A DNA stretch of 30,732 bases from a virus. The notes below the pieces were generated by a model. It was not told the origin of the DNA and ran no database searches. It worked only from the letters and a program-made list of their open reading frames with translations. The stretch's first letter is position 1; each line of letters begins with the position of its first letter. Shown here piece after piece: positions 13,921 through 21,786 of the stretch. The position numbers and the translations under genes are program-made. The stretch is taken from positions 1-30,732 of IMG/VR virus record IMGVR_UViG_3300042482_000320; one strand, written 5' to 3'.

Positions 13921-16514
13921 ATTGCAGTTTGTGATACGATTAATATTTCTTGATGTACTTTTATTCCATTTAATTTATATTCAATTAATATAAATGAACT
14001 CCTATCTAACCCAGTTGTATTTTCTGGAATTGTTACTTCCAATGTTATGTCGCTTATATTATTACTCGGGTCACCATGTATTAAGAAATCAATGCTTCCT
14101 TTTACACTAAAACTTTCATAGTCATTCAAATAAAGTTCTACATCAATAATCAATTCTTCTTTGTCAGTATCGATAGTTTGAAAACTAGCAAATCTATAAC
14201 CTACTGAATTAACTGCATCAACACCCCTATAATCTGTTAATAGTTCCAAATCAGTTTCGCCAGTAGTTAAATCAGTCGTAAATGAATTTATTAAGTATCT
14301 TTTATTTCGTATAACCAATCTATCGTTTAATGCAATTCCCAAAGGTATTCCAAAGCCATTTAAGACACTACTGCCTAACAAACTTGGTGGTAATAATGCT
14401 TTCACTTTTATCAATCTAGTTTTTATGTTATAAAGATTATCAATAAAATTTTTATAGTGTCTAAAGTATAGTCCTTGTGGCGCAAGTACATTTAACCAGC
14501 TAGATTGTTCATTACCAAAATTCATTGTCATTAACCCATTATGGTTTGGGTCTGTCGGTATGCTATCGTATTCGTTTGAAAAACGATTATAGTTAGTTAT
14601 TTGTGTTGGTGAGCCAGTTGAATTTGTCGTGTAAATTCTATCGGCACCAGTCAATGGTGTTACCAAACCATTACAATAAATGAGCATCGGTTTCGGAATA
14701 TAAGGTTTTAAATCTTTGTCAATTAAGGTTGCAGTTTGGAATTGAGTTCCTTGTTTCGGAACTTCAAATAATACATTTTCAAATGGTAGCTTAATATCGT
14801 AAGTTGAGTTTTCAGTTATCCTATTTGAATTGTAAATCAAATCGCCATAGCTTTGTTGATATAAGCTCTTAAAAGCCACATTTAAGACATTATTACTTTC
14901 AGCATAAGTAAAATTTATGCTTTTGAATAACTTTGGCTTATTTATGCTCATTTCATCTTCGTAAGTGTATTCTGTTATGTCTAAAGTTTTACCAGCATTA
15001 TAAAACATTTCTAAAGGTGCAAACTCATAGGTATTATTTTCTTTCGGAATAATCATTAAATTGAATGCCTTTATAATTCCAGTTAGGAAATCAATTATTT
15101 TCATATCTGGCATATAATTAGCCAAATTTATATTTGCCGTACCAGTATTCGTTGTTGCCGTATTTGCTCTTGAAACTGTATTTACCCATAAATTTGTTGA
15201 AGATGTGTACCAATATCTAGTATAAGTTATTGTGGCACTATACACAAATGGTGCGCCAGTATATGCGATTTTAAATGTATATATATGATTTGGTGTTGGG
15301 TCGTTTACCCTTCTTACTAAATCAATTTGCATTGTTTGAGTACCACTATTTGCAATTGCTGAAAATAAATTACCATCTTTATATGTATATAAGATATAAG
15401 AAAATGCGCTAGAAGTCGTTATTCTTATTGTAAATACATAATATTGAGTATTTGGTGTTGGGTTAAGTCCAAAATTCCAATTTGTTGTTAAGGTGTCGTT
15501 GTTTAAATTAAACTCTGGGAATGGTGCATTTGGTTCTGGATTAATTATTACAAAATTTATTCGTTCTTGGTCGGATAAATATTCCATTTTCAAACCTTTT
15601 TTTAAATATAAATACAATTTTCGCCATTGGTCTAAATTGAAAAAACTACCAGTAAAAGTAATACCATAGTTTGTTTGTATTTTTTGGAATATACTCGAAA
15701 CCTTTATAGCTGGAAATAACTCATTCCATTTAACTGCGCCAGTTGTTGTTGTTATGTCTGTTGCAGTTCCGTCTTGATAACTATATTTATTTGCATTTCC
15801 TATTAGTGGAAATTTAAATCCATAGTCTGTTGCGTCTGTTATAATTGACCTAACATTTGCTGATGTATATTGTAATGTTTGTGGGAAGCTTAAAGTTTGT
15901 AATTTGTCATCTTTTATTACATCTTTTAACTGAACTAAATTTCCATAAAATGTAATCGAATAACTTTCTATAAATCCATTCTTTTTGTCTGCTTTATCTA
16001 ATTGAATAGTTCCATTTTTAAATCTATGTGTATTTACTTCGATATAGGCATCATAACGCATTCTATGGTCATATCCATCGTCAACAGAACTTTCATACCA
16101 ATGCGATAAAATTTGATTGTTAGTCTTTGATGCTGGAATAGTAAATGTCTGCGTATAATCTGTATATAACTTTCCTATGTCGTTTGCGTTCCCAATTTGG
16201 GATGTCACACTTATTTTTTCATCGTTGAATAAATCTAGTCTTTTATAAACTCTTTTATATATTTCAAATGTATCATCAGTAACTATTGGTATTTCAGTTT
16301 CTAAAAATAAAGTGATATCATCATTCCCAGTTATCCAACTTATCATACCAATACTATTCCCAGAAGTTACTTTTACATAATAACCGGCATATTGATTGTT
16401 GGTCATAGTTAAGTTAGTTGCAATAAATAAAAATGGACTTGCGTAAGTACCAGTAGCAAAACCACTAATTTCTAAACTATTATTTGCTATATAAACTTCA
16501 ACGCTTAATTTCAT
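13917..16514 (-). CDS. large tail hub / tail-tip structural protein
   Basis: An 865-aa beta-rich structural protein rich in Asn, Thr, Tyr and Ile. The segment YTQTFTIPASKTNNQILSHW (about 116-135), followed by RYDAYIEVNTHRFKNGTIQL and a SYSITFYGNL strand, is a pattern I associate with large tail-tip proteins of Bacteroidota gut and aquatic phages. The C-terminal part (LNDRLVIRNKRYLINSFTTDL then GETDLELLTDYR) resembles the end of hub domains that form the ring under the tube. It precedes the tape measure and follows another tail protein with TAATG-type overlap. No lytic enzyme motif is visible. The name is by layout and context. Confidence 0.6.
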   Translation of the reverse strand: MKLSVEVYIANNSLEISGFATGTYASPFLFIATNLTMTNNQYAGYYVKVTSGNSIGMISWITGNDDITLFLETEIPIVTDDTFEIYKRVYKRLDLFNDEKISVTSQIGNANDIGKLYTDYTQTFTIPASKTNNQILSHWYESSVDDGYDHRMRYDAYIEVNTHRFKNGTIQLDKADKKNGFIESYSITFYGNLVQLKDVIKDDKLQTLSFPQTLQYTSANVRSIITDATDYGFKFPLIGNANKYSYQDGTATDITTTTGAVKWNELFPAIKVSSIFQKIQTNYGITFTGSFFNLDQWRKLYLYLKKGLKMEYLSDQERINFVIINPEPNAPFPEFNLNNDTLTTNWNFGLNPTPNTQYYVFTIRITTSSAFSYILYTYKDGNLFSAIANSGTQTMQIDLVRRVNDPTPNHIYTFKIAYTGAPFVYSATITYTRYWYTSSTNLWVNTVSRANTATTNTGTANINLANYMPDMKIIDFLTGIIKAFNLMIIPKENNTYEFAPLEMFYNAGKTLDITEYTYEDEMSINKPKLFKSINFTYAESNNVLNVAFKSLYQQSYGDLIYNSNRITENSTYDIKLPFENVLFEVPKQGTQFQTATLIDKDLKPYIPKPMLIYCNGLVTPLTGADRIYTTNSTGSPTQITNYNRFSNEYDSIPTDPNHNGLMTMNFGNEQSSWLNVLAPQGLYFRHYKNFIDNLYNIKTRLIKVKALLPPSLLGSSVLNGFGIPLGIALNDRLVIRNKRYLINSFTTDLTTGETDLELLTDYRGVDAVNSVGYRFASFQTIDTDKEELIIDVELYLNDYESFSVKGSIDFLIHGDPSNNISDITLEVTIPENTTGLDRSSFILIEYKLNGIKVHQEILIVSQTAI

Positions 16515-17626
16515 TAGATTATATTATTTATTAATTTATTTGCAAAGTCGAACTCCAAAGTATAGTTTATATTCTTTTCAGTTAAGTATGTTTTCTTTTG
16601 CATGGTGCTGGTTTTTATTATTAATGGTCTATAATATGTTAATGAAATATCTTCTTGTATAATTGTATCGCTTAACATTACGTCTTGAATTAACTCAAAA
16701 TAATCTTCTGTTATCCATCCAGTATTAACTTTCATGCTTCCATTTCCATTTATATTAAATGGCTTTGTCTGTCCTCTCAATTGTTCATAATTTACTTCTT
16801 TTTGCATTAATGCATAATCACTATTTTTAACATTGATTGAATTATAACTTGCTTTGAAGAATGCTAAATAACCCCAGCCACCATAATTATTTACATACCT
16901 TATATGTTCAACTGGGTATAATGGCTCACATATTTCTTCGGTTTCTATTTTATAATATGCCCCTTCATTTTTTCTACTTATTATTACAAAGGTACTATTG
17001 GCATAAACTAAAGGGATTGCATAATTAAAAAATGCATCTTCGCCATCATAAAAAGTTACCGAGTTTAAAAGTTGTTCGGATTTGTCAAACCATTCGGCTT
17101 TATATTCTTCCCCAGCATCTCTAACAATAAAATTATAAAAAGGAATAACACTAAAATCTGGATAATTGTTTTTCCAATAAACTTTTATATTTGGGTTTGC
17201 CATTAAGTAAAATGCTCCTGGTTCTGCTGGGTCATAGTTCATTCCTTGCTCTGGTGTCGAATAACCATTTACCCCGCAAAATTCCACTACATCAATTACT
17301 TGATTATCTACTGTATTTGAACTAAAATAAGTTTTATATTCCCCAATGCACCATTCTTCATTCCTTGCTAATGCTACATTTTGACTATAATATTCTGGAT
17401 AGAATTTATCAATGTATTCTAGAATAAAAGGCGATATATTGTAATTAGTTTGTGTTTGTGTTACCGATGCAATTCCCTCACTCATTATATAAGTTGGGTT
17501 TGTTGGTCTTGTCTCGCCTTTGTTCCAAAGTCTTAATTCGACTTTTGTACTTGTTTGACTATCTTCGTCAATTATAACTTGATAAGGACTTCTAGCTAGA
17601 ATTACTTTTATTCGATTTGCTGGCAT
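16514..17626 (-). CDS. tail structural protein (distal-tail-like)
   Basis: A 370-aa beta-rich protein beginning MPANRIKVILARSPYQVIID. The pattern RSPYQVIIDEDSQTSTKVELRLWNKGE...YNISPFILEYI resembles a tail protein commonly encoded between the neck genes and the large hub protein in Bacteroidota siphoviruses. It is aromatic-rich (YYSQNV, WGYLAFFKASYN) with no coiled coil or enzyme motif. It ends at the first base of the hub gene start (overlap at 16514) and begins 1 nt before the end of the upstream neck gene is cleared, so it is in the same transcript. Distal tail protein is the best guess. Confidence 0.55.
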   Translation of the reverse strand: MPANRIKVILARSPYQVIIDEDSQTSTKVELRLWNKGETRPTNPTYIMSEGIASVTQTQTNYNISPFILEYIDKFYPEYYSQNVALARNEEWCIGEYKTYFSSNTVDNQVIDVVEFCGVNGYSTPEQGMNYDPAEPGAFYLMANPNIKVYWKNNYPDFSVIPFYNFIVRDAGEEYKAEWFDKSEQLLNSVTFYDGEDAFFNYAIPLVYANSTFVIISRKNEGAYYKIETEEICEPLYPVEHIRYVNNYGGWGYLAFFKASYNSINVKNSDYALMQKEVNYEQLRGQTKPFNINGNGSMKVNTGWITEDYFELIQDVMLSDTIIQEDISLTYYRPLIIKTSTMQKKTYLTEKNINYTLEFDFANKLINNII

Positions 17627-17627
17627 A

Positions 17628-18173
17628 TTATTTTTTTATATTTGATTTGATTATAAAATTGACTGTATTTTTTACATCAAGCGCAAAAGCATCTTGTATT
17701 AAAATTGGCAAACTATTAATATTCTTTTTTACTGCATCTTCTAAAAATGGTGTTGGTGCGATACCTTGTCTATATACGCTTTCACGAACTGCGAATGGAT
17801 TTAAGCCACGTTTGGCACTCCAGTCGATAAAATGTTTAACGCTAGGTTTAACCCCTTCTTTAAAACTGAATGGACTATCCTTACCGTTTTGTTTCCACAT
17901 TTTACCCTTGTTGTTTGACCGGTTAAATTTGCTAGTCATTTTCCTAACTCCACCGGCACCCCTAACACCCTTCTCAACGAATGCGCCATAGTAACCCATA
18001 GAAATTCCAAGTTCAATACTTTGCTTATAAAAGATAGCGCCACTATTTTTTAAACTACTTTGTAACTTGCCAGTATCAACTTTGCCACTTGATGACAAAT
18101 TAGCTTTGGCATCCGAAATAACTTTATCCCCAAATCTGTCTAGCGCAGATTGTAATTCTTTTAGCTTTAGCAT
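17628..18173 (-). CDS. HK97 gp10-like neck / tail-completion protein
   Basis: A 181-aa protein with the HK97 gp10 signature: an N-terminal helix (LKELQSALDRFGDKVISDAKANL), KVDTGKLQSSL, the strand ELGISMGYYGAFVEKGVRG and a C-terminal PTPFLEDAVKK. Family members join the head connector to the tail tube or cap the tube before joining. The basic insertion (RKMTSKFNRSNNKGKMWK) is longer than in the family's smaller members. It overlaps the tail-terminator gene by 7 nt, the usual partner order. Confidence 0.75.
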   Translation of the reverse strand: MLKLKELQSALDRFGDKVISDAKANLSSSGKVDTGKLQSSLKNSGAIFYKQSIELGISMGYYGAFVEKGVRGAGGVRKMTSKFNRSNNKGKMWKQNGKDSPFSFKEGVKPSVKHFIDWSAKRGLNPFAVRESVYRQGIAPTPFLEDAVKKNINSLPILIQDAFALDVKNTVNFIIKSNIKK

Positions 18174-18643
18174 TTGTTTATATCGTTTGGAACTGAAATA
18201 GCTAGTGTGGTTGAAAAACCGGCTAACATATTTTCCATTTCTTTATTGATGAAATCCGATGTTGGCACCCCTTCTAATTCCCAACCATCGTTATAAATAG
18301 TTGATTGATAAATTCTAGAAACAAGTCGATTGATTACATAAAGCTGATTTGTCCAAATATAGATTAGATTGTCATTTCCGTATATTAAATTTTCCGGTAA
18401 TTCTTTTGATATTTCGACTATGTCTAAATTCAATATTGTCAAATTGAAAGTTAGTGTGCTATCGTTATGGGTCACGTTATCAAGTTCAATATGGGCCAAT
18501 GGGAATATAGTCAATTTCTGTAAATCCACTTCCGTTAATGTTCCAACTGATACGGTATTACAAAATGGATTTGATTTTAATTCATCCGTTAACGCTTCTA
18601 TAATTCTGTAAATTGCTTCGACCCCTCTAGTGTTATCTGCCAT
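18167..18643 (-). CDS. putative tail terminator protein
   Basis: A 158-aa alpha/beta protein: an N-terminal helix (GVEAIYRIIEALTDELKSN), strands FCNTVSVGTLTEVDLQKLTIFPLAHIELDNVTHNDSTLTFNLTILNLDIVE, a helix with the tyrosine-rich NQLYVINRLVSRIY and a final strand MENMLAGFSTTLAISVPND. This succession is that of gpU-like tail terminators, small ring proteins that stop tube growth. It lies between the frameshift extension and the gp10-like gene. Assignment is by pattern and position. Confidence 0.6.
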   Translation of the reverse strand: MADNTRGVEAIYRIIEALTDELKSNPFCNTVSVGTLTEVDLQKLTIFPLAHIELDNVTHNDSTLTFNLTILNLDIVEISKELPENLIYGNDNLIYIWTNQLYVINRLVSRIYQSTIYNDGWELEGVPTSDFINKEMENMLAGFSTTLAISVPNDINKC

Positions 18644-18896
18644 TTTTTTGTATTCGTTTTAGTTCGTTTCGTTCTTTTTTGTTTTTGGAAATCTTATAAC
18701 ATAAATTGTATAAGCATTTATGCATAGGTAACTTTTCTATCGCTTCATATTTTGTAATGTCGCCCCCAGCGAGTTCATCGATTGTTGCATACCAACCCCA
18801 GTTTCGACTAAAGAAAGTTGCTTCTGAAAAGTCATCGTGTTCTTCTGTTCCAAATGCTTCAGAATATAAGTCGTGCAATCCAGTCCTAAATTCCAA
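18633..18896 (-). CDS. -1 frame extension of the tail assembly chaperone (GT-type)
   Basis: This 87-codon frame has no ATG: its only start is TTG at 18896, inside a run of nine T residues (minus strand, 18895-18903). It overlaps the 3' end of the upstream gene by 160 nt in the -1 frame. Its product (FGTEEHDDFSEATFFSRNWGWYATIDELAGGDITKYEAI) looks well folded and conserved. The obvious reading is a programmed -1 frameshift on T-TTT-TTT that makes a fusion of about 262 aa when counted from the GTG start, the equivalent of lambda gpGT, which recruits tube subunits to the tape measure. Independent initiation at TTG is the alternative. Confidence 0.65.
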   Translation of the reverse strand: MEFRTGLHDLYSEAFGTEEHDDFSEATFFSRNWGWYATIDELAGGDITKYEAIEKLPMHKCLYNLCYKISKNKKERNELKRIQKNGR

Positions 18897-19420
18897 AAAA
18901 AAACCATCGCACCAACTACGGCATCCATCGGCATTTGTTTTAGCGCATCGTGATACGTATCGCCTTTGTATTCTTCGACCAAATACTTACCATTGAATTC
19001 CTTTGTTATAGGCCGGTAACAAACACCCATTGAAATTATCATCGTTTCCCAGTCTGATATATTAGAATTCAAATCTAAAAATTCGCCATAAGACATGTCA
19101 TCTAATTTTGGTATCCAGCCAAATGTAATATCGCCTACTTTGAATTTCATTACTAGGTCCGGTTCTTGTTTTAGGATTTCATCTATTCTTTCGCTAATTG
19201 TACTAATAAATGAATACTCGATATTCAAAGCTTCAATATGCGTAATGTTACAAAATATCTCAATTTTTTTTATTTCTAGGTAGTTTGGGTCCGGATGCTT
19301 TTCAGCTTCTTTAATGGCTTTCAAATACTCTAGGTATTTTGACAAAGTGATGTCTTTTAGTGAACTTGGAACTGATATTTTCATTTTATTATTTTGGTGT
19401 TTGCTTGGCATATCTGCCAC
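18737..19420 (-). CDS. tail assembly chaperone (G-type), frame 0 product
   Basis: The longest frame starts with GTG at 19420 (227 aa). A better start may be the ATG at 19384 (MKISVPSSLKDITLSKYLEY, 215 aa), because an 11-codon ORF beginning ATG at 19424 ends with TAA right before it. The body is helical and acidic, like tail chaperones of Bacteroidota siphoviruses, and the C-terminus (ETGVGMQQSMNSLGATLQNM) is a typical frame-0 end. Position ahead of the terminator, neck and tape-measure genes, and the -1 frame overlap, support the role. Late-promoter copy D lies just upstream, after the terL terminator. Confidence 0.65.
   Translation of the reverse strand: MADMPSKHQNNKMKISVPSSLKDITLSKYLEYLKAIKEAEKHPDPNYLEIKKIEIFCNITHIEALNIEYSFISTISERIDEILKQEPDLVMKFKVGDITFGWIPKLDDMSYGEFLDLNSNISDWETMIISMGVCYRPITKEFNGKYLVEEYKGDTYHDALKQMPMDAVVGAMVFFWNLGLDCTTYILKHLEQKNTMTFQKQLSLVETGVGMQQSMNSLGATLQNMKR
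18895..18903 (-). promoter_or_regulatory. slippery T9 tract for -1 ribosomal frameshifting
   Basis: In frame 0 the mRNA reads GTT TTT TTT TGG. Slipping back by one base on T-TTT-TTT continues as TTG GAA TTT AGG and joins the -1 frame that runs to 18633. Both frames look coded across the 160-nt overlap. I did not identify a clear stimulatory stem-loop. Confidence 0.6.
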
Positions 19421-19432
19421 TCATTTTTTATA

Positions 19433-19456
19433 TATAACGTATTATTTTCGATTTTG
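19433..19456 (-). promoter_or_regulatory. late-promoter motif, copy D (CAAAAT-N11-CGTTATA)
   Basis: On the minus strand CAAAAT (19451-19456) is followed after 11 nt by CGTTATA (19433-19439, preceded by TA), then 8 nt to the ATG of an 11-codon ORF at 19424. It starts 19 nt after the T run of the terL terminator, so it should drive the whole tail block. Confidence 0.65.
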
Positions 19457-19474
19457 TGAGTAATCTATTCAAAT

Positions 19475-19501
19475 AAAAAAAAGGATGCCTTAAACATCCT
19501 T
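19475..19501 (-). terminator. intrinsic terminator after the terminase large subunit
   Basis: On the minus strand AAGGATG (19495-19501) pairs perfectly with CATCCTT (19481-19487) around a 7-nt loop and is followed by eight or more T residues. It begins 4 nt after the terL stop and closes the middle transcript. Confidence 0.85.
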
Positions 19502-19504
19502 ATT

Positions 19505-20671
19505 CTACCTTATTGCATACTTTCCGTAGTTTGGTCTGGCCAACTTATCGTATAACGCATATCTTACCCCATCTATGGTATGATTGAAAGCGTCAACTGG
19601 AATATTTAGGATGTTCCCATTTTTGTCTTCGGACCATTTGTAATTTTTAAATTCCTTAATCATATTCAAGCTATCGACTGTAATATTAATTCTGTAACGC
19701 TTCATCATATCTATTCCGATGTTTACGCTTCCTTGACCTTTGGTTGCCGGTTTAATATTCCATCCCATCCGGTAAAGTTCTTCAATTGATTTTGGTTCTG
19801 AACTATCGGCATAAATTTCTTGTCTTCCGATGTTAAATTGTTTCAAATACGTGTCGATGTCTCGGTTTGTCAAACCGGTCTTGTATAAGTATTCCTTTAA
19901 AAATAAATCATCGCCTTGTTTCCAAACCCCTACCAAAGTTGTTGCGTCATTCGAGTAACCAAAGTCCATTCCAAAAGCCAAAAAGGTTGCAGTTTCTGGG
20001 ATGTCAAAACAATCTACAAACCTAAAAATAATTGATTTACTGGTTCCTATTTCACCCAGTCCGTAAATCTTCCAATAATTATCATCGATGTATTTCAGTC
20101 TTTCGATTTCCTTAATTGTGTCTTGGTCAAGAAACGGATTATCTAGGTAAGTTGTTATGAAGAAATCGACGTCTTCCCTTGGCTTAATCCTATCGTAAAT
20201 AAAATGGAATTCATCACTTGGGTTATAATCCATTACGACCCTTCCAGTCGTTCTGAAAATTAATTGTTGCCAGTCTTCGTAATAAATTTCATTCGCTTCG
20301 TTGATGTAAAGTAAGTCACGTTTCCGGCCCCTTAATTTTTGTGGCTGGTCCAAGGATATAAATTCAACCAGATTTCCATTTAGCAAATATTCCGAATTGG
20401 ATTTGTTGTGAAGTTCGACATTATATAAATCGTAGGTCTTTAGAATTTCAAAAAAATCACGCATACAACTGGACCTTAATGCCGGATAGGTTTTTCTACA
20501 AATCGTTATGGTAAGGCCTACATTTTCTGTCGTGTATTTGAATATAATCCACATCAGTATATTGTAAGTCTTACCACTTCTAGTTCCACCTTGTTCAATA
20601 ACTATTCTTTTTTTGCTATCGACTAGGTGTTCGAAAACTATGTTAGTCTGTATTTTTTTCTTTTCTGCCAA
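19505..20671 (-). CDS. terL: terminase large subunit (ATPase and nuclease)
   Basis: The packaging motor, about 388 aa, PBSX/Terminase_3-like. Walker A is GGTRSGKT (about 28-35), Walker B with the catalytic Glu is LLYINEANE (about 120-128), and the coupling motif region follows (TTGRVVMDYNPS). The C-terminal RNase H-fold nuclease shows FGMDFGYSND (about 233-242), IYADSSEPKSIEEL (about 287-300) and NHTIDGVRYALYD near the end, each with the expected acidic residue. It overlaps the small-subunit gene by 29 nt and ends at a strong terminator. The headful or cohesive-end mode cannot be decided from the sequence; a circularly permuted assembly leans to headful. Confidence 0.95.
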   Translation of the reverse strand: MAEKKKIQTNIVFEHLVDSKKRIVIEQGGTRSGKTYNILMWIIFKYTTENVGLTITICRKTYPALRSSCMRDFFEILKTYDLYNVELHNKSNSEYLLNGNLVEFISLDQPQKLRGRKRDLLYINEANEIYYEDWQQLIFRTTGRVVMDYNPSDEFHFIYDRIKPREDVDFFITTYLDNPFLDQDTIKEIERLKYIDDNYWKIYGLGEIGTSKSIIFRFVDCFDIPETATFLAFGMDFGYSNDATTLVGVWKQGDDLFLKEYLYKTGLTNRDIDTYLKQFNIGRQEIYADSSEPKSIEELYRMGWNIKPATKGQGSVNIGIDMMKRYRINITVDSLNMIKEFKNYKWSEDKNGNILNIPVDAFNHTIDGVRYALYDKLARPNYGKYAIR

Positions 20672-21014
20672 TTATTTCGATTTCAAATTGTTTTAGTTCG
20701 TGTCGGTTATCAGTTTCCATAAACTGCATAGATAACTTTTTACGTTCGTCATCATCGCATAAAACCTTAAACGCAGATATTTGTAAAGTTGGGTTATCGG
20801 ATGAAATCCATTTGTTTAACATATACCCCACGGCCTTGGTTTTGTTCAATGTAATGGCTTCTTTTATGCTTTCCGATTTTTCCAATTCCAAGTTATAGAA
20901 CTGGGAAGATTTCAAATCTAAATAGTGTGTAAAAATATGCTGAATTTTCATTATCTTATTCCTTTCGATAACTTCGATTATTTCAGCTTCGTGTTGTTGT
21001 TTTGTTTTTGCCAT
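20643..21014 (-). CDS. terS: putative terminase small subunit
   Basis: A 123-aa all-helical, charged protein ahead of terL with a 29-nt overlap. The N-terminal half (AEIIEVIERNKIMKIQHIFTHY) could form the DNA-binding helix bundle, and KTKAVGYMLNKWISSDNPTLQISAFKVLCDDDERKKLSMQFME resembles the oligomerisation part of small terminases from Bacteroidota phages. It would recognise the packaging site and load TerL. It is placed immediately after the modification cassette (1-nt gap), suggesting co-expression of DNA modification and packaging. Family assignment is mostly positional. Confidence 0.65.
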   Translation of the reverse strand: MAKTKQQHEAEIIEVIERNKIMKIQHIFTHYLDLKSSQFYNLELEKSESIKEAITLNKTKAVGYMLNKWISSDNPTLQISAFKVLCDDDERKKLSMQFMETDNRHELKQFEIEIIGRKEKNTD

Positions 21015-21015
21015 C

Positions 21016-21783
21016 TTATATTCCTTTGAATGCTTTTAGTGGATAGAAAACAAGTGAATTTCTATATCCCCCATCGAAGGTTGGAATAATTGGCGTAACC
21101 CCATGCATATTTCGCCAAGCTGGATAAACTAGAATACTATTATCTTTTTGACCAATGGTTGCGTTATAATCCGGTATATGTAAGTCACCACCTTTTGAAT
21201 TATGCTTCTTACAAATAATTACATTTACGGCCCCTTGGATGTTTCCGGCATCCCTATGAATTGGCGCAGATATATTATAGTTAGAAATCGAACTTGTGAA
21301 CAGATTTCCAAACTTCCATTTGTCCGGTACATCCTTGAAAAGTTCCATTTGTTGTTCGTATTGATTTGGTATTATTTCCTTTATAAGTTGTTCGCTTTCT
21401 TTTGCCAAAAGCAACATCGCTTTGATAAAGGTCTGGGAAGATTTTACAGAATGTACGCTTGAAATACTTGCGTATGGCCTTCTCATTAATGGCTTTGGTG
21501 GAATGGAACCTAATATGGTCGAATATTGTAATACTTCCTTTTCTGTATTGTGTAATCCACTTGACCGTTTCATTTCTGTTTTTGGCACGTTTTTGCTTCT
21601 CAATTCTGAATTGGCCAAGTCTGCCAACTTACACATTTTTTCTGGCATTTGAGTTAGGTAAAATCCAATCGGCTCACCATCGAAATAAAAAATACTGTCT
21701 TCGGTTACATTTGGCTCAATGTACGGACAATTGTCACCAATTTTTACGTTATGGTCAATCTGTTTTAAATCTATTCTTTTCAT
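21016..21783 (-). CDS. TET/JBP-like 2OG-Fe(II) DNA dioxygenase
   Basis: The 255-aa protein shows the double-stranded beta-helix pattern of Fe(II)/2-oxoglutarate oxygenases: HRDAGN with His176 and Asp178 as iron ligands, GGDLHIPDYNATIG (about 198-211), NMHGVTPI with His227 as third ligand and GGYRNSLVFYPL with Arg241 to bind 2-oxoglutarate. The HRDAGN spacing, and the upstream YSTILGSIPPKPLMRRPYASISSVH stretch (about 87-111), match what I remember of phage TET/JBP-family proteins, which oxidise 5-methylpyrimidines in DNA. It follows the FkbM-like gene by 3 nt and precedes terS by 1 nt. No C5-cytosine methyltransferase is visible, so the substrate (thymine, host-made 5mC or something else) is open. 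Confidence 0.7.
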   Translation of the reverse strand: MKRIDLKQIDHNVKIGDNCPYIEPNVTEDSIFYFDGEPIGFYLTQMPEKMCKLADLANSELRSKNVPKTEMKRSSGLHNTEKEVLQYSTILGSIPPKPLMRRPYASISSVHSVKSSQTFIKAMLLLAKESEQLIKEIIPNQYEQQMELFKDVPDKWKFGNLFTSSISNYNISAPIHRDAGNIQGAVNVIICKKHNSKGGDLHIPDYNATIGQKDNSILVYPAWRNMHGVTPIIPTFDGGYRNSLVFYPLKAFKGI

Positions 21784-21786
21784 AAT

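Noticed and set aside
18179-18186. Near match to the late-promoter box before the gp10-like gene
   Set aside because: It lies in the coding end of the tail-terminator gene, lacks the CAAAAT box at the right distance and differs in the core (ACGATATA).
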